Below the pieces are notes generated by a model. It searched no databases, was not told the origin of the DNA, and worked only from the letters and a program-made list of their open reading frames with translations. A stretch of DNA of 31,920 nt. It comes from a virus. The stretch is taken from IMG/VR virus record IMGVR_UViG_3300028840_006884, positions 1-31,920 of that record; one strand, given 5' to 3'. Below, piece after piece: positions 21,996 to 30,216 of the stretch. A program made the translations under genes and the position numbers. The number at the start of each line of letters is the position of its first letter. Within the stretch, counting starts at the first letter, position 1.

Positions 21996-22220
21996 ATGGC
22001 ACACGGATATTTTGAAAATGGGGATGGTAATAAAGACTTAAATAAATTGATAAGATTTATTTGTCTGCTAGTCGCTTTTATCGGCTTCATCGGAATGTTC
22101 TTGCTAGTATGGATGGAGCTCGAAATTCCTTGGTATTATTATGCCGTGGAAATATTATTCGTACTCGGTGCGGTCTATCCGGCAGGGATAAAAAAGATTA
22201 TCGAAAAATATAAAAAATAA
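21996..22220 (+). CDS. Holin-like protein, two membrane helices
   Basis: This 74-residue protein has two predicted membrane helices (FICLLVAFIGFIGMFLLVWM, about 22-41, and YAVEILFVLGAVYPAGI, about 49-65) and a short basic C-terminus (KKIIEKYKK). Size, topology and position two genes before the endolysin suggest a class II holin. No sequence family is recognised, so the call rests on context. The stop falls in a family C repeat. Confidence 0.6.
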   Translation: MAHGYFENGDGNKDLNKLIRFICLLVAFIGFIGMFLLVWMELEIPWYYYAVEILFVLGAVYPAGIKKIIEKYKK

Positions 22221-22250
22221 TTACGAATTAGGAATTATGAATTACGAATT
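22218..22250. repeat. Interspersed repeat, family C
   Basis: Three units. The last supplies the ATG and the MNYEL start of the lipoprotein gene. Confidence 0.8.
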
Positions 22251-22719
22251 AAGATATAGGATGACAATAATAATGTTAGCATTGTTATTAGTTGGATGTT
22301 GCGGGTCGGTGGAGCTGAACGAAAGAATTATCGAGGATGAAATTCATAAGGTGCCAGCCGATACTATTCTTATTACTCAATATATAGATACTTCCGGCAA
22401 TGCTGTAGATTATCTCGAGCAATTATATTTCTCACCTAATCCTAATTGCGATACTGCTGCAATCGTCGAACGTTATGCTAATATTAATTTATCGCTCAAG
22501 AAAAAAAATGCTGATTTATGGCTAAAATTCAACGGACTTAAAAGAAAATTAGAGTTTGAAATTAAAACTAAACCGAAGGAAATTATCGACCGTGATACAG
22601 TCATCAATACAAAATATATAGAGAAAAAAAGTTTTATCGACGATATAAAATGGTTCGTAATCATTGGTATTATTGGCTTTTCGTTATTCGCTTTTCGCTA
22701 TTGGCAGAAAAAAATATGA
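22237..22719 (+). CDS. Lipoprotein with C-terminal membrane helix (u-spanin-like)
   Basis: This 160-residue protein has a lipobox, ALLLVGC (cysteine at residue 21), an extended periplasmic segment with helical, charged character (LSLKKKNADLWLKFNGLKRKLEFEIKTK), and a C-terminal membrane helix (WFVIIGIIGFSLFAFRYW, about 138-155). An outer-membrane lipid anchor plus an inner-membrane anchor in one chain is the layout of unimolecular spanins, which fuse the two membranes in the last step of lysis. The ATG at 22237 lies in a repeat; Met-9 (22261) is an alternative start. The C-terminal helix overlaps a family F repeat. Confidence 0.6.
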   Translation: MNYELRYRMTIIMLALLLVGCCGSVELNERIIEDEIHKVPADTILITQYIDTSGNAVDYLEQLYFSPNPNCDTAAIVERYANINLSLKKKNADLWLKFNGLKRKLEFEIKTKPKEIIDRDTVINTKYIEKKSFIDDIKWFVIIGIIGFSLFAFRYWQKKI

Positions 22720-22738
22720 ATGGTGAATTATGAATGAT
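22674..22738. repeat. Family F run and partial family C repeat
   Basis: TTTTCGTTATTCGCTTTTCGC-type units are in frame inside the spanin-like C-terminus (read as FSLFAFRYW). A C fragment then lies beside the endolysin start. Confidence 0.7.
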
Positions 22739-23239
22739 AAATTATTTAAGAGTGCTTTCGAATTTATGCTCGGGAATGAAGGTAGCTATTCGAATGATCC
22801 AAACGATAGAGGCGGGCAAACTATTTATGGCATCACGGTATTTTATCATCCTATCTGGTTTTATCGTGTTTATAAATTTTATCGGAAAAATTTATTAGTC
22901 AAAGCGATTGAAATCGCTAAGGAATTTTATTATAAAAAGTTTTGGAATAAATTATACGAAGAAATCATTCATCCCAAATTAGCTATTCGTCTATTCGATG
23001 TTAGTGTGAACATCGGTAAGAAGCGGGCAATAAAGATTCTTCAACGCATCGTCAATGTTCGCGAGGATGGGATATTCGGTACTATTACTCTACACGCGGT
23101 TAATTGTTACCCGTTCAGTTTATATTCCGAATTTATTATGGCACTAGCAAAATATTATGAAAGCAGACGCGGGTTCAAAAAGTTTGGCAAGGGATGGATG
23201 ACACGACTCTATAAAACAATTACGAATTACGAATTATGA
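22730..23239 (+). CDS. GH108 endolysin (N-acetylmuramidase type)
   Basis: This 169-residue protein shows the GH108 signature NEGSYSNDPNDRGGQTIYGIT (residues 16-36), with E17 as the proposed catalytic acid. A peptidoglycan-binding region typical of this family follows (LAIRLFDVSVNIGKKRAIKILQRIVNVREDGIFGTIT, about 84-120). It cleaves the glycan backbone of the cell wall at lysis. There is no signal peptide, so it depends on a holin. The last residues (TNYEL) are encoded by a family C repeat. Confidence 0.9.
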   Translation: MNDKLFKSAFEFMLGNEGSYSNDPNDRGGQTIYGITVFYHPIWFYRVYKFYRKNLLVKAIEIAKEFYYKKFWNKLYEEIIHPKLAIRLFDVSVNIGKKRAIKILQRIVNVREDGIFGTITLHAVNCYPFSLYSEFIMALAKYYESRRGFKKFGKGWMTRLYKTITNYEL

Positions 23240-23251
23240 ATTACGAATTTT
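23216..23251. repeat. Interspersed repeat, family C
   Basis: Four units. They encode the endolysin C-terminus and its stop. Confidence 0.8.
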
Positions 23252-23274
23252 AAAATTATATATGGAGCATTAAA

Positions 23275-23826
23275 ATGGGTGCAGGAACAGTTAGAGATAG
23301 GAATGCTATCGAGAAATGGGCGGGTGGAAAATTATTCGCCAAAGAAGTTAATTCTGATGGAAGCGACCTCTCACCGACTCCCGATACTTATACGGACCTC
23401 GGTTATATTAAAGTAAGTAGATTAGTAGATGTTACGGAGGAGGAATCTATCCCCGATGAAACAGGCAAAGGCGTGATAACGAAACCACTAGAAAGAATTC
23501 CGAAATACGAAGTAACTTTTATGCAGTCAGATAAGGCAACCTTGGATTTCTTGAAAGAAGGTGTTCGTGAGAAATATTGGGCAGTATATCATTATCAGGG
23601 TGTAATTGGAAAAAAATATCAGGAAATATTTATCGGCATCGCAACTATCCAGGCACGAATAGAGTTAGAATCTGGTGTTAAAGAACTTCCAACTACGATT
23701 ACGATGCAATCGAACGAATCTGCTATCGTGCAATTGAATGCAAGTCTACCAGCAATTAAAAAGACTTTGGCTGATATTACTATTCCAGCAGAGAAGTTTT
23801 TTTGGATAGAAGAAACAGCGGTCTAA
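23275..23826 (+). CDS. Major tail tube protein (probable)
   Basis: This 183-residue beta-rich protein includes TDLGYIKVSRLVDVTEEES, LERIPKYEVTFMQSDKATLDFLKEGVREKYWAVYHYQ and ELESGVKELPTTITMQ, a pattern like siphophage tail tube subunits. GGAG precedes the ATG. Its place directly before the tail chaperone and tape measure genes supports the call. No sheath gene accompanies it, so the tail is probably non-contractile. Confidence 0.6.
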   Translation: MGAGTVRDRNAIEKWAGGKLFAKEVNSDGSDLSPTPDTYTDLGYIKVSRLVDVTEEESIPDETGKGVITKPLERIPKYEVTFMQSDKATLDFLKEGVREKYWAVYHYQGVIGKKYQEIFIGIATIQARIELESGVKELPTTITMQSNESAIVQLNASLPAIKKTLADITIPAEKFFWIEETAV

Positions 23827-23897
23827 ACAATTACCAATTAGGAATTATGAATTATGAAATATTAATTCGTAATTCCTAATTATTCATTCATAATTAA
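23827..23897. repeat. Family C inverted pair (long hairpin)
   Basis: ATTAGGAATTATGAATTA and, downstream, TAATTCGTAATTCCTAAT pair over 18 bp with one mismatch. It lies between tube and chaperone genes and could attenuate transcription or protect the abundant tube mRNA. Confidence 0.75.
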
Positions 23898-23912
23898 AAA
23901 CAGGGGTGCAAT

Positions 23913-24212
23913 ATGTCAAATCAAAATATGCAAAAGAAATATCAATTACTCGATGATGTGCATCGTGTAGGTGTAGCGCCGACCATAGCCAAGATTAAAG
24001 AGCTTAAAGAGTTCGGCTTGGATTGGGAAGAGCAAGGGAAGCTCGGTGCATCATGGAATAAGGTTATCACTAATCCCGATGAATGCTCTAAATTAACAGC
24101 GATATTATTTGATAAGGGTATATCGCCAGAGGAAGCACTCGATGCTAATCTGAAAGAAATATTTAAAGGTCTAACGGATTTTTTAGCCAGTGCCGGGCTG
24201 CTTTTAACGTAG
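23913..24212 (+). CDS. Tail assembly chaperone, short form (G-like)
   Basis: This 99-residue protein is mostly helical (TIAKIKELKEFGLDWEEQG and SKLTAILFDKGISPEEALDANLKEIFKGLTDFLASAGLLLT). Its position between tail tube and tape measure, its length and the frameshift signal at its end identify it as the short tail assembly chaperone. It would coat the tape measure during tail assembly and be absent from the virion. Confidence 0.75.
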   Translation: MSNQNMQKKYQLLDDVHRVGVAPTIAKIKELKEFGLDWEEQGKLGASWNKVITNPDECSKLTAILFDKGISPEEALDANLKEIFKGLTDFLASAGLLLT

Positions 24213-24460
24213 CCCGCGATTTCGAAGATTGGGAATGTGAGGATGACGATATCTATAGCTCTTATGCCAGTGCATTAGAAGGGAAGCATGGCAAGAAATA
24301 CGAACTAGATTTCCTAACTCATGCAGCTGCTGAATCTATTCACGATGTGGAGAGAATCGAAAATATGCCTTTAGATAAATTAATACTTCATTTACAATTA
24401 AATAAATTTAGTAGATGGGTCTCGGAAAAAGCGGCGAAGGTAATCGCGAAAAGAAAATAA
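23913..24460 (+). CDS. Tail assembly chaperone, frameshifted long form (GT-like)
   Basis: A -1 slip at T TTT TTA (24179-24185) joins the short form to a frame that is open from 24167 to the stop at 24458-24460. The added part begins SQCRAAFNVARDFEDWECEDDD and ends KAAKVIAKRK, with a helical, acidic then basic composition. That second frame has no early ATG and no ribosome binding site, so frameshifting is the natural way to express it. The long form in lambda-type tails binds the tape measure and recruits tube subunits. The slip itself is predicted, not shown. Confidence 0.75.
24179..24216 (+). promoter_or_regulatory. Programmed -1 frameshift signal
   Basis: The heptamer T TTT TTA is in the zero frame, the same type as the HIV-1 slip site. 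After 8 nt comes a 6-bp perfect stem, CGGGCT (24194-24199) with AGCCCG (24211-24216), over an 11-nt loop. The zero-frame stop is at 24210-24212, inside the stem. Confidence 0.75.
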
Positions 24461-24461
24461 A

Positions 24462-24535
24462 TAATTACGAATTAGGAATTATGAATTAGGATATAATATA
24501 ATTCGTAATTGTAAGATTCGTAATTCATAATTGAC
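24462..24535. repeat. Family C inverted pair (hairpin)
   Basis: AATTACGAATTAGGAATTAT-type units are followed by inverted ATTCGTAATT copies. With the similar pair at 23827-23897 it brackets the chaperone gene. It also forms the leader of the tape measure gene, which has no ribosome binding site. Confidence 0.75.
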
Positions 24536-24540
24536 TATTT

Positions 24541-26187
24541 ATGGCAGATAAAAAATTAACAATAACATTCGAACTCGATACGAAAACTTTCGAGCCGAAG
24601 CTTGTCAGCTCTACGGCTAGCGCTAAAGCATTCACCGACCAGATGAATAAGACCGCTACGGGTGCTAAAAGTCTGCAAAATGCACTCAATAAGATGGGTG
24701 CTGAAAGTGGGGAGAGTGGCAAGGAATTAGGAAAGGTTAAAGACCAGAGTCATAATGTAGATAGTGCCATTAAAAGTATGAATGCCGTTGTACGAGATGT
24801 TCCGAACGGCTTCGGAAATATAACGAATAGTATCGAGCCGCTTATAAGGTCGTTCTCAAGCATTCAAACTGAGACGGGAACATTCGGTTCTAAATTAAAA
24901 GTGCTGGGACAATCATTCATGGGACCGAACGGAATATTGACGCTTATTAGTCTTGCAACTGTCGCTATAAATCTTTTCACAACTGCAAGTAAGGATAGTG
25001 CCGATGAAAACGAGGAATTTGCGACATCATTAGACTCTATTAAGAGTAGTCTTGAAAATCTGATTAAAATTAAAGACCCATTTAAAAATTTGCGAATTGA
25101 AATTTTACCCGAAAAATTAGACCCGCTTATAAAGAAATATGAAGAGCTTAAAATCAAACAGGACCAAACAATATTTGTCCGACAATTAGAATTGAGCTTC
25201 GATAAGTTAACAGATATAGGTAAGAAAGAACTTGAAAATTTAGATCTGGAGAAACAAAAATATGAAGCTGCACAGAATTATTTTGAAACACAAAAATTTA
25301 ATTTAGAATTACGAAATGAATTATTCGAATTATTGAAAAGTGAAGGAGATGTTATAGATGCGAATACAGAAAAAACTAAACAGCAGCGCACCGAGCTAGA
25401 AAGGTTAACTGATGCTGCGAGGGATTTTTTAAAAGTCAGTTCGCCATTAGAAGGGCTCGGTTTCAATATAAGAGAAATCGAAATAGCCGGGAAAATTCAA
25501 AAGATAAAAGATGAAATAAAAAGTCTAGGCGATACCGATATACAACGCAAGCAAACGCTAGAAGTTATCGTCGCATTGCTCGAGACCCAACAAAAAGAAT
25601 ATGCAAGTCAATTAAAAATTGTAAAAGAGTTAGAAGCATTCGAATTTCGCAGACTAGATGCGATAGCGAAAATAGAAAGAATAAAACCTCTTGAACGTCC
25701 TCCCGAAGAAAAAGAAAAAGCGACCGAAGCTAAAGTCGATACATCGGATTTAGAATTAAGGATGAAAACGGTTCAGAGCATCTTGCAAGAGGTGGGGGAT
25801 GAATTCACTAATTTTGCTTTTACGGGTAAGTTTGCAGTAGATTCATTAATAGAAGATATCGGCAGATTGATTGTTAAGATGCTTATTCTAAAAGCGATTA
25901 CATTTGCACTTAATGCACTATTCCCTGGTGCGGGTACTATTGCTGGTGCCGCGGCTGGTGCAGCTGGTGCTGCAGGAGGTGGTGATGGCGGAGGCGGTGG
26001 AACATCATCGCCAGCTGGACCTGCGGGTTTAAATAAAGCTCCCTCGGCGGCGCAAATTGTCGGGGCTGGGGTGGGGAATGCGGGTAATACGCCTATACTC
26101 AAGCCCGTATTTGTTTTTGAAAATATTATAGATGGTCAAAAAATAGTTAGGAAAGCTGTATCAGATATGCAGGGGCGTAGACGATGA
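24541..26187 (+). CDS. Tape measure protein
   Basis: This 548-residue protein is long and helical, with an N-terminal ITFELDTKTFEPKLVSSTASAK region and charged coiled-coil stretches (about 180-380). A hydrophobic patch (GILTLISLATVAINLF, about 137-152) and another before a Gly/Ala-rich segment (about 455-505) are features of tape measure proteins. Its length sets tail length; by the usual 1.5 angstrom per residue, about 80 nm (inference). It follows the chaperone gene and overlaps the next gene by ATGA. Confidence 0.8.
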   Translation: MADKKLTITFELDTKTFEPKLVSSTASAKAFTDQMNKTATGAKSLQNALNKMGAESGESGKELGKVKDQSHNVDSAIKSMNAVVRDVPNGFGNITNSIEPLIRSFSSIQTETGTFGSKLKVLGQSFMGPNGILTLISLATVAINLFTTASKDSADENEEFATSLDSIKSSLENLIKIKDPFKNLRIEILPEKLDPLIKKYEELKIKQDQTIFVRQLELSFDKLTDIGKKELENLDLEKQKYEAAQNYFETQKFNLELRNELFELLKSEGDVIDANTEKTKQQRTELERLTDAARDFLKVSSPLEGLGFNIREIEIAGKIQKIKDEIKSLGDTDIQRKQTLEVIVALLETQQKEYASQLKIVKELEAFEFRRLDAIAKIERIKPLERPPEEKEKATEAKVDTSDLELRMKTVQSILQEVGDEFTNFAFTGKFAVDSLIEDIGRLIVKMLILKAITFALNALFPGAGTIAGAAAGAAGAAGGGDGGGGGTSSPAGPAGLNKAPSAAQIVGAGVGNAGNTPILKPVFVFENIIDGQKIVRKAVSDMQGRRR

Positions 26188-27581
26188 TTAATTTGCAACT
26201 TCTTATAGACGATGTAAATTATACTTCTCATATTCGTGAGGATAGAGATTTTATTCTCAAAAATCAAATAGAGTTAACAGAGAATAATCCCATTTCATCA
26301 GAGTTAACATTTACTTTGGATAATGCTTCAAATTTTCAAGATATATTTCTAAATAATCAACCTTATAGTCTGGGGAGTGAAGGCAAAGTAGAACTATTCG
26401 TAGACTCACAGCGGATGTTTAAAGGATATATAGATAAGAATGCCGTCCCTGTCGATTTTCGTTTAAAAGATATTGAAATAAAAGCACTAGGCAACGAAGC
26501 ATCTATAAGTAGATATCTAAGTCGTTTCGATATCACACAATTATATTATTTACCTGGTTTTGATGTCGGCGATGCTCGTTATCGTGGTGGAAGAACAGGA
26601 ACTGCTCGTTTTAATCCATTAGAGAGACATCCTATCTACGACCTAGTAAAAACAATGTTACAAGATATCGGATTTGACGAAAACGATATAATAATTAATT
26701 ATCGTAATACTAGTAATTTTACCCACAAATATGATCCCAATAGATATGGTCCTATAACAGAAAAACGTCCCATCGCTAAAGTTCGTAATTATGGGCAACG
26801 GGGTTATACGACTGATACGGATAGTAATCGTTATATTTCTTTTGCCGAGGATAATGAGCGAGACGATTCGTATAATTTTTTATTGAAAGAATTTGCTAAA
26901 ATAACTGGGTGTATATTTTTTCAAGATTATCGCACTGAAAAAATATTATTTATTAATCGCGATTTTAATTTTTTAAGTTCGTTAGGATTAAATTTAGTTG
27001 CGCTAGAAGATTATATTCTAGATGAAGAATTACCAATAACTTATCGTTATGCTTATAGTGGATTATTTTTTAAGTTCGACGATATAAATGTGGGAGTTAC
27101 GCCGAGTAATCCATTGCTTTTTATCACTTCAAAAATAGGTATAGAAGCTACAGATTCATCTTGGCTTTTAACTCCCGTTGTTCTTGGTGGTGGACAGACA
27201 GGTTTATTCTATGGACCACCGTTAACTTCACCGCAAGACCCTTTGAAATATCTTATAGAAATCGAAGGCGAAAATAGATTAAATGAAGCTATGTCTATTA
27301 ATAATGCATTACAGGTAAAAATGACTGCTAATTTATCGGATTATGTAATAGATGCAGATGAAGTTCCACCCGCTAATGCTCAAAAAGTTTATATATATTT
27401 TACAGATTACGTCCTCGATAATTATGATTTCTTATTGCGAAGATTTCGTGAACAAAAAGTTACGCTGGATGGTATCTTCAATGCACCTTTTAGAGCTTCC
27501 TATGGCGAGCATATATTTAATATTTTCGATACGGAGATAGATTTTATTAATGAAAAAACTATAGCAACTTTTGAATATTAA
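26184..27581 (+). CDS. Tail/baseplate protein (distal tail or hub-like)
   Basis: This 465-residue protein starts with a beta domain (NLQLLIDDVNYTSHI, then SSELTFTLDNASNF and GKVELFVDSQRMFKGYID), a layout like tail tip or hub proteins that begin with a tube-like domain. The rest holds a Tyr-rich insertion (ITQLYYLPGFDVGDARYRGG) and RTEKILFINRDFNFL. It is translationally coupled to the tape measure gene. The exact role in the tail tip is inferred from position; no family is firmly recognised. Confidence 0.6.
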   Translation: MINLQLLIDDVNYTSHIREDRDFILKNQIELTENNPISSELTFTLDNASNFQDIFLNNQPYSLGSEGKVELFVDSQRMFKGYIDKNAVPVDFRLKDIEIKALGNEASISRYLSRFDITQLYYLPGFDVGDARYRGGRTGTARFNPLERHPIYDLVKTMLQDIGFDENDIIINYRNTSNFTHKYDPNRYGPITEKRPIAKVRNYGQRGYTTDTDSNRYISFAEDNERDDSYNFLLKEFAKITGCIFFQDYRTEKILFINRDFNFLSSLGLNLVALEDYILDEELPITYRYAYSGLFFKFDDINVGVTPSNPLLFITSKIGIEATDSSWLLTPVVLGGGQTGLFYGPPLTSPQDPLKYLIEIEGENRLNEAMSINNALQVKMTANLSDYVIDADEVPPANAQKVYIYFTDYVLDNYDFLLRRFREQKVTLDGIFNAPFRASYGEHIFNIFDTEIDFINEKTIATFEY

Positions 27582-27597
27582 TTATTAAATTTAAAAT

Positions 27598-27630
27598 AGA
27601 TTCCCGCTTAAGGATTGCGGGAATGACAAA
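27598..27630. repeat. Interspersed repeat, family A
   Basis: A hairpin copy between two tail genes, and the only A copy in the rightward late region. Confidence 0.85.
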
Positions 27631-27639
27631 GCGAATAAT

Positions 27640-28344
27640 ATGGAAGTAATACACGGAACCGGTAAGCCACGCATAGTGGCGAGTAATGTTATAACATTCA
27701 ACGATATTGTCGCCGATGCTACGGCTACGACCGTTACGCTAACTACCGGTGGCTCTACGAATATTATCGTGAATAAATTAATTAGAACCTACACCGCCAC
27801 TAACGCGATTACCATCGCTAAGGGCTTGAGTTATAATCCGGGTACCAAAGTAGTTATTATCGACCAATGGATTGGCGGTCTGCCCGGAGTGGGCAAACAA
27901 ATTTCATTCCTCGGCGCCGTGGTTGACTTACCTTATTGCCAAGCTTTAATCGAAGCGATTTCGCTTGACCAATTTTCAAAAAAATTATATATTGATGGTA
28001 GGATAAAAAAGACTCGGCGAGGTTATTATTATTTCGCTACGCTAGACTACGGAAGATATTTTTCTAAAGAAAGTATGGAAGCCATCGAAGTTTTACTCAA
28101 TACTAATCAAGGCGATATGCTCTTCTATCCTAGAAGGGATAATATCAATGTGAATTATGCGGTGAACTTTCCAGACGATTGGGTGCTTCAATGGCAACAG
28201 CGACAATTTCATCAAGGGCATAGATTCGTAGTCATCCAATTGGAAGGAGTCGAAAGAAAAACTAATATAGATTTGTCATCGTCCCCTTCGGATACGGTGA
28301 AGGGTTATGGCGAAGATTATGGTTATGGAGAATATAGAAGGTAA
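27640..28344 (+). CDS. Tail-tip protein, putative
   Basis: This 234-residue protein begins with a beta-rich portion of Thr/Val repeats (ATATTVTLTTGGSTNIIVNK), then PYCQALIEAISLDQFSKKLYIDG, GRYFSKESMEAIEVLLNTNQGDMLFYPRRDN and WQQRQFHQGHRFVVIQLEG. The second half could be a distal-tail-like fold. It ends in a Gly/Tyr-rich tail (GYGEDYGYGEYRR). It follows the hub-like gene and precedes the large fibre, so a tail-tip role is likely. No family is recognised with confidence. Confidence 0.55.
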   Translation: MEVIHGTGKPRIVASNVITFNDIVADATATTVTLTTGGSTNIIVNKLIRTYTATNAITIAKGLSYNPGTKVVIIDQWIGGLPGVGKQISFLGAVVDLPYCQALIEAISLDQFSKKLYIDGRIKKTRRGYYYFATLDYGRYFSKESMEAIEVLLNTNQGDMLFYPRRDNINVNYAVNFPDDWVLQWQQRQFHQGHRFVVIQLEGVERKTNIDLSSSPSDTVKGYGEDYGYGEYRR

Positions 28345-28500
28345 ATTATCAATTACGAATTATGAATTATGAATTACGAATTTTCTGGCATTGTCATTCT
28401 GAACGAGCCCTTCGCTTTGCTCAAGGGTAAACTTAGCGAGTGAAGAATCCCAATGTAAATTATAATAGTTAAAAGTTAAATGTTAAATGTTAAATTTTAT
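28345..28500. repeat. Repeat cluster: families C, B variant and D
   Basis: C units (28345-28380), a long B relative (28392-28450; TGTCATTCTGAACGAG ... GTGAAGAATCC) and D-type GTTAAATGTTAAATG units (28467-28494) fill the gap before the large fibre gene. Confidence 0.85.
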
Positions 28501-28515
28501 AGGAGAAGAAAAATT

Positions 28516-30186
28516 ATGAAGAAGTTAATTTTTGTAAGCATTATGATGCTTATGTTTTTTAGTGGGCTCTACGCCCAAACACCCGCCAGCGGTTATACGG
28601 CGAATCTAAGCTTAAAGAAGTATCCATCTAATGCGACTGGCATCGCTGACTCACTCAACTGGAATTGGGACCGAGTCGACCAATTCTGGCGAAGAAATTA
28701 TGACTCATTATTAGCCCATCGCAGCGAGTTAAATATTCTTGGCGCTCAATGGCAAACGCTCGGTAGTAATATCTTTTATAATACCGGCAACGTTGGGATT
28801 GGAACGAATACGCCACTCGCTAAATTACATGTTTATTATGGCACTTCGGGTGCGCCTACTGCTACATACTCACATACTATAATTGAGAATAGCAATTATA
28901 CGGGTCTGCAATTTAAGAGTCCGAATACAGTAGGCAATAGAATCTATTACAGCGACCCCGAGAATGCTAATGCCGGGATATTCGAATATTACCATCCTTC
29001 AGATATTTTCCTTTGGTCTATTCAAGGTACCGAAAGAATGCGATTAAGCGCCACAGGTCTAGGCATCGGTGTCTCCCCTTCGTATAAACTAGATGTATTA
29101 GGCGATATAAACTTCACCGGCACTTTAAGGAAAAGTGGAACTCCTTTTAAGGAAGGGCTATGGTCATTGAACGGAAGCGATGTCTATTATAACGGTGGGA
29201 ATGTTGGAATAGGAACAAGTACGCCAAATTATAAATTAGATATTAATGGTAAAATAGGGATAGATGGACAACAAACAGTATATAATGCAGATGCTGAAGA
29301 TGGTATTACAGGAACTATCTATATTGGTGATGGAGGAGGGAGCCTTACTCATACAGTAGATTCAGAAGCATATTATAATATTGCTATGGGTTTATCCGCA
29401 GGATATTTAATTACAACAGGTTATGCTAATACTTTTATTGGTCATCAAGCGGGAGCTAGTACTACAACAGGTTATAGTAATACTCTTATTGGTTATCAAG
29501 TAGGAATTAATAATATATCAGGATTATATAATTCATTTTTAGGTTATCAGACAGGTCTTAATAATACAATAGGTTATGCTAATACTTTTATTGGTTATCA
29601 AGCAGGTTATTCTAATATTGATGGTGCTATTAATTCTTTTTTTGGTTATCAAGCAGGATTTTCTAGTACAGCAACAAATGGTAATTCATTTTTTGGACAT
29701 CAAACGGGTTATAATACTACAGGAGGAAGTAATTCCTTTTTTGGTAATACTACTGGGTTTTCTAATACTACAGGAATTGCTAATTCATTTTTTGGTTATG
29801 AAACAGGTTATACTAATACTATTGGTTTAGGAAATACTTTTATTGGCTATAGAGCAGGCAATGGTATAACCACAGGTAACAATAACACAATTATTGGTGC
29901 AAATGTTACAGGTTTATCTGCGAGTTTGAGTAACAATGTAATTATAGCTGATGGTACAGGAAATCAAAGAATAAGAATATTAAGTAATGGTGATGTAGGC
30001 ATAGGAACAGCAACTCCATCCGAGAAATTAACAGTTGAATGGGCAGCTGGTGTAGATGCTGGTTTCTTCCGTGGCGTGACCGACCCCGATATAACAGGAA
30101 TATTTACGCGTAACCCCAACGGAGTGCTTTATTATGTATGGGTAGCAGCGGGTGGTAATTTGACGACTAGTACAACAAAACCGTAG
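28516..30186 (+). CDS. Large tail fibre with signal peptide and GYQ repeats
   Basis: The ATG at 28516 was chosen for AGGAGAAG upstream. This 556-residue protein has a signal peptide (KKLIFVSIMMLMFFSGLYAQ), then a domain with NWNWDRVDQFWRRNYDSLLAHR. Three VGIGT-x-TP motifs follow (about 93, 230 and 494). Residues about 300-465 are nine or ten repeats of 15-19 residues of the type NTFIGYQAGYSNTTG, probably a trimeric beta structure. The repeat-coding part is more AT-rich than the flanks. The C-terminus (VTDPDITGIFTRNPNGVLYYVWV) is compact and fibre-tip-like. It is probably the receptor-binding fibre. Confidence 0.75.
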   Translation: MKKLIFVSIMMLMFFSGLYAQTPASGYTANLSLKKYPSNATGIADSLNWNWDRVDQFWRRNYDSLLAHRSELNILGAQWQTLGSNIFYNTGNVGIGTNTPLAKLHVYYGTSGAPTATYSHTIIENSNYTGLQFKSPNTVGNRIYYSDPENANAGIFEYYHPSDIFLWSIQGTERMRLSATGLGIGVSPSYKLDVLGDINFTGTLRKSGTPFKEGLWSLNGSDVYYNGGNVGIGTSTPNYKLDINGKIGIDGQQTVYNADAEDGITGTIYIGDGGGSLTHTVDSEAYYNIAMGLSAGYLITTGYANTFIGHQAGASTTTGYSNTLIGYQVGINNISGLYNSFLGYQTGLNNTIGYANTFIGYQAGYSNIDGAINSFFGYQAGFSSTATNGNSFFGHQTGYNTTGGSNSFFGNTTGFSNTTGIANSFFGYETGYTNTIGLGNTFIGYRAGNGITTGNNNTIIGANVTGLSASLSNNVIIADGTGNQRIRILSNGDVGIGTATPSEKLTVEWAAGVDAGFFRGVTDPDITGIFTRNPNGVLYYVWVAAGGNLTTSTTKP

Positions 30187-30187
30187 A

Positions 30188-30213
30188 AACAATTAGGAAT
30201 TATGAATTAGGAA
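30188..30213. repeat. Interspersed repeat, family C
   Basis: Two or three units immediately after the fibre stop, forming the leader of the next frame. Confidence 0.75.
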
Positions 30214-30216
30214 TGA

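Noticed and set aside
25773-26102. Pro/Ala-rich minus-strand frame opposite the tape measure gene
   Set aside because: Antisense of the Gly/Ala-rich segment; composition explains it.
23275-28344. Tail sheath (contractile tail)
   Set aside because: No sheath-sized gene precedes the tube; genes between endolysin and tape measure are only tube and chaperone.
28516-30186. Diversity-generating retroelement target
   Set aside because: No reverse transcriptase and no template repeat were seen in the window.
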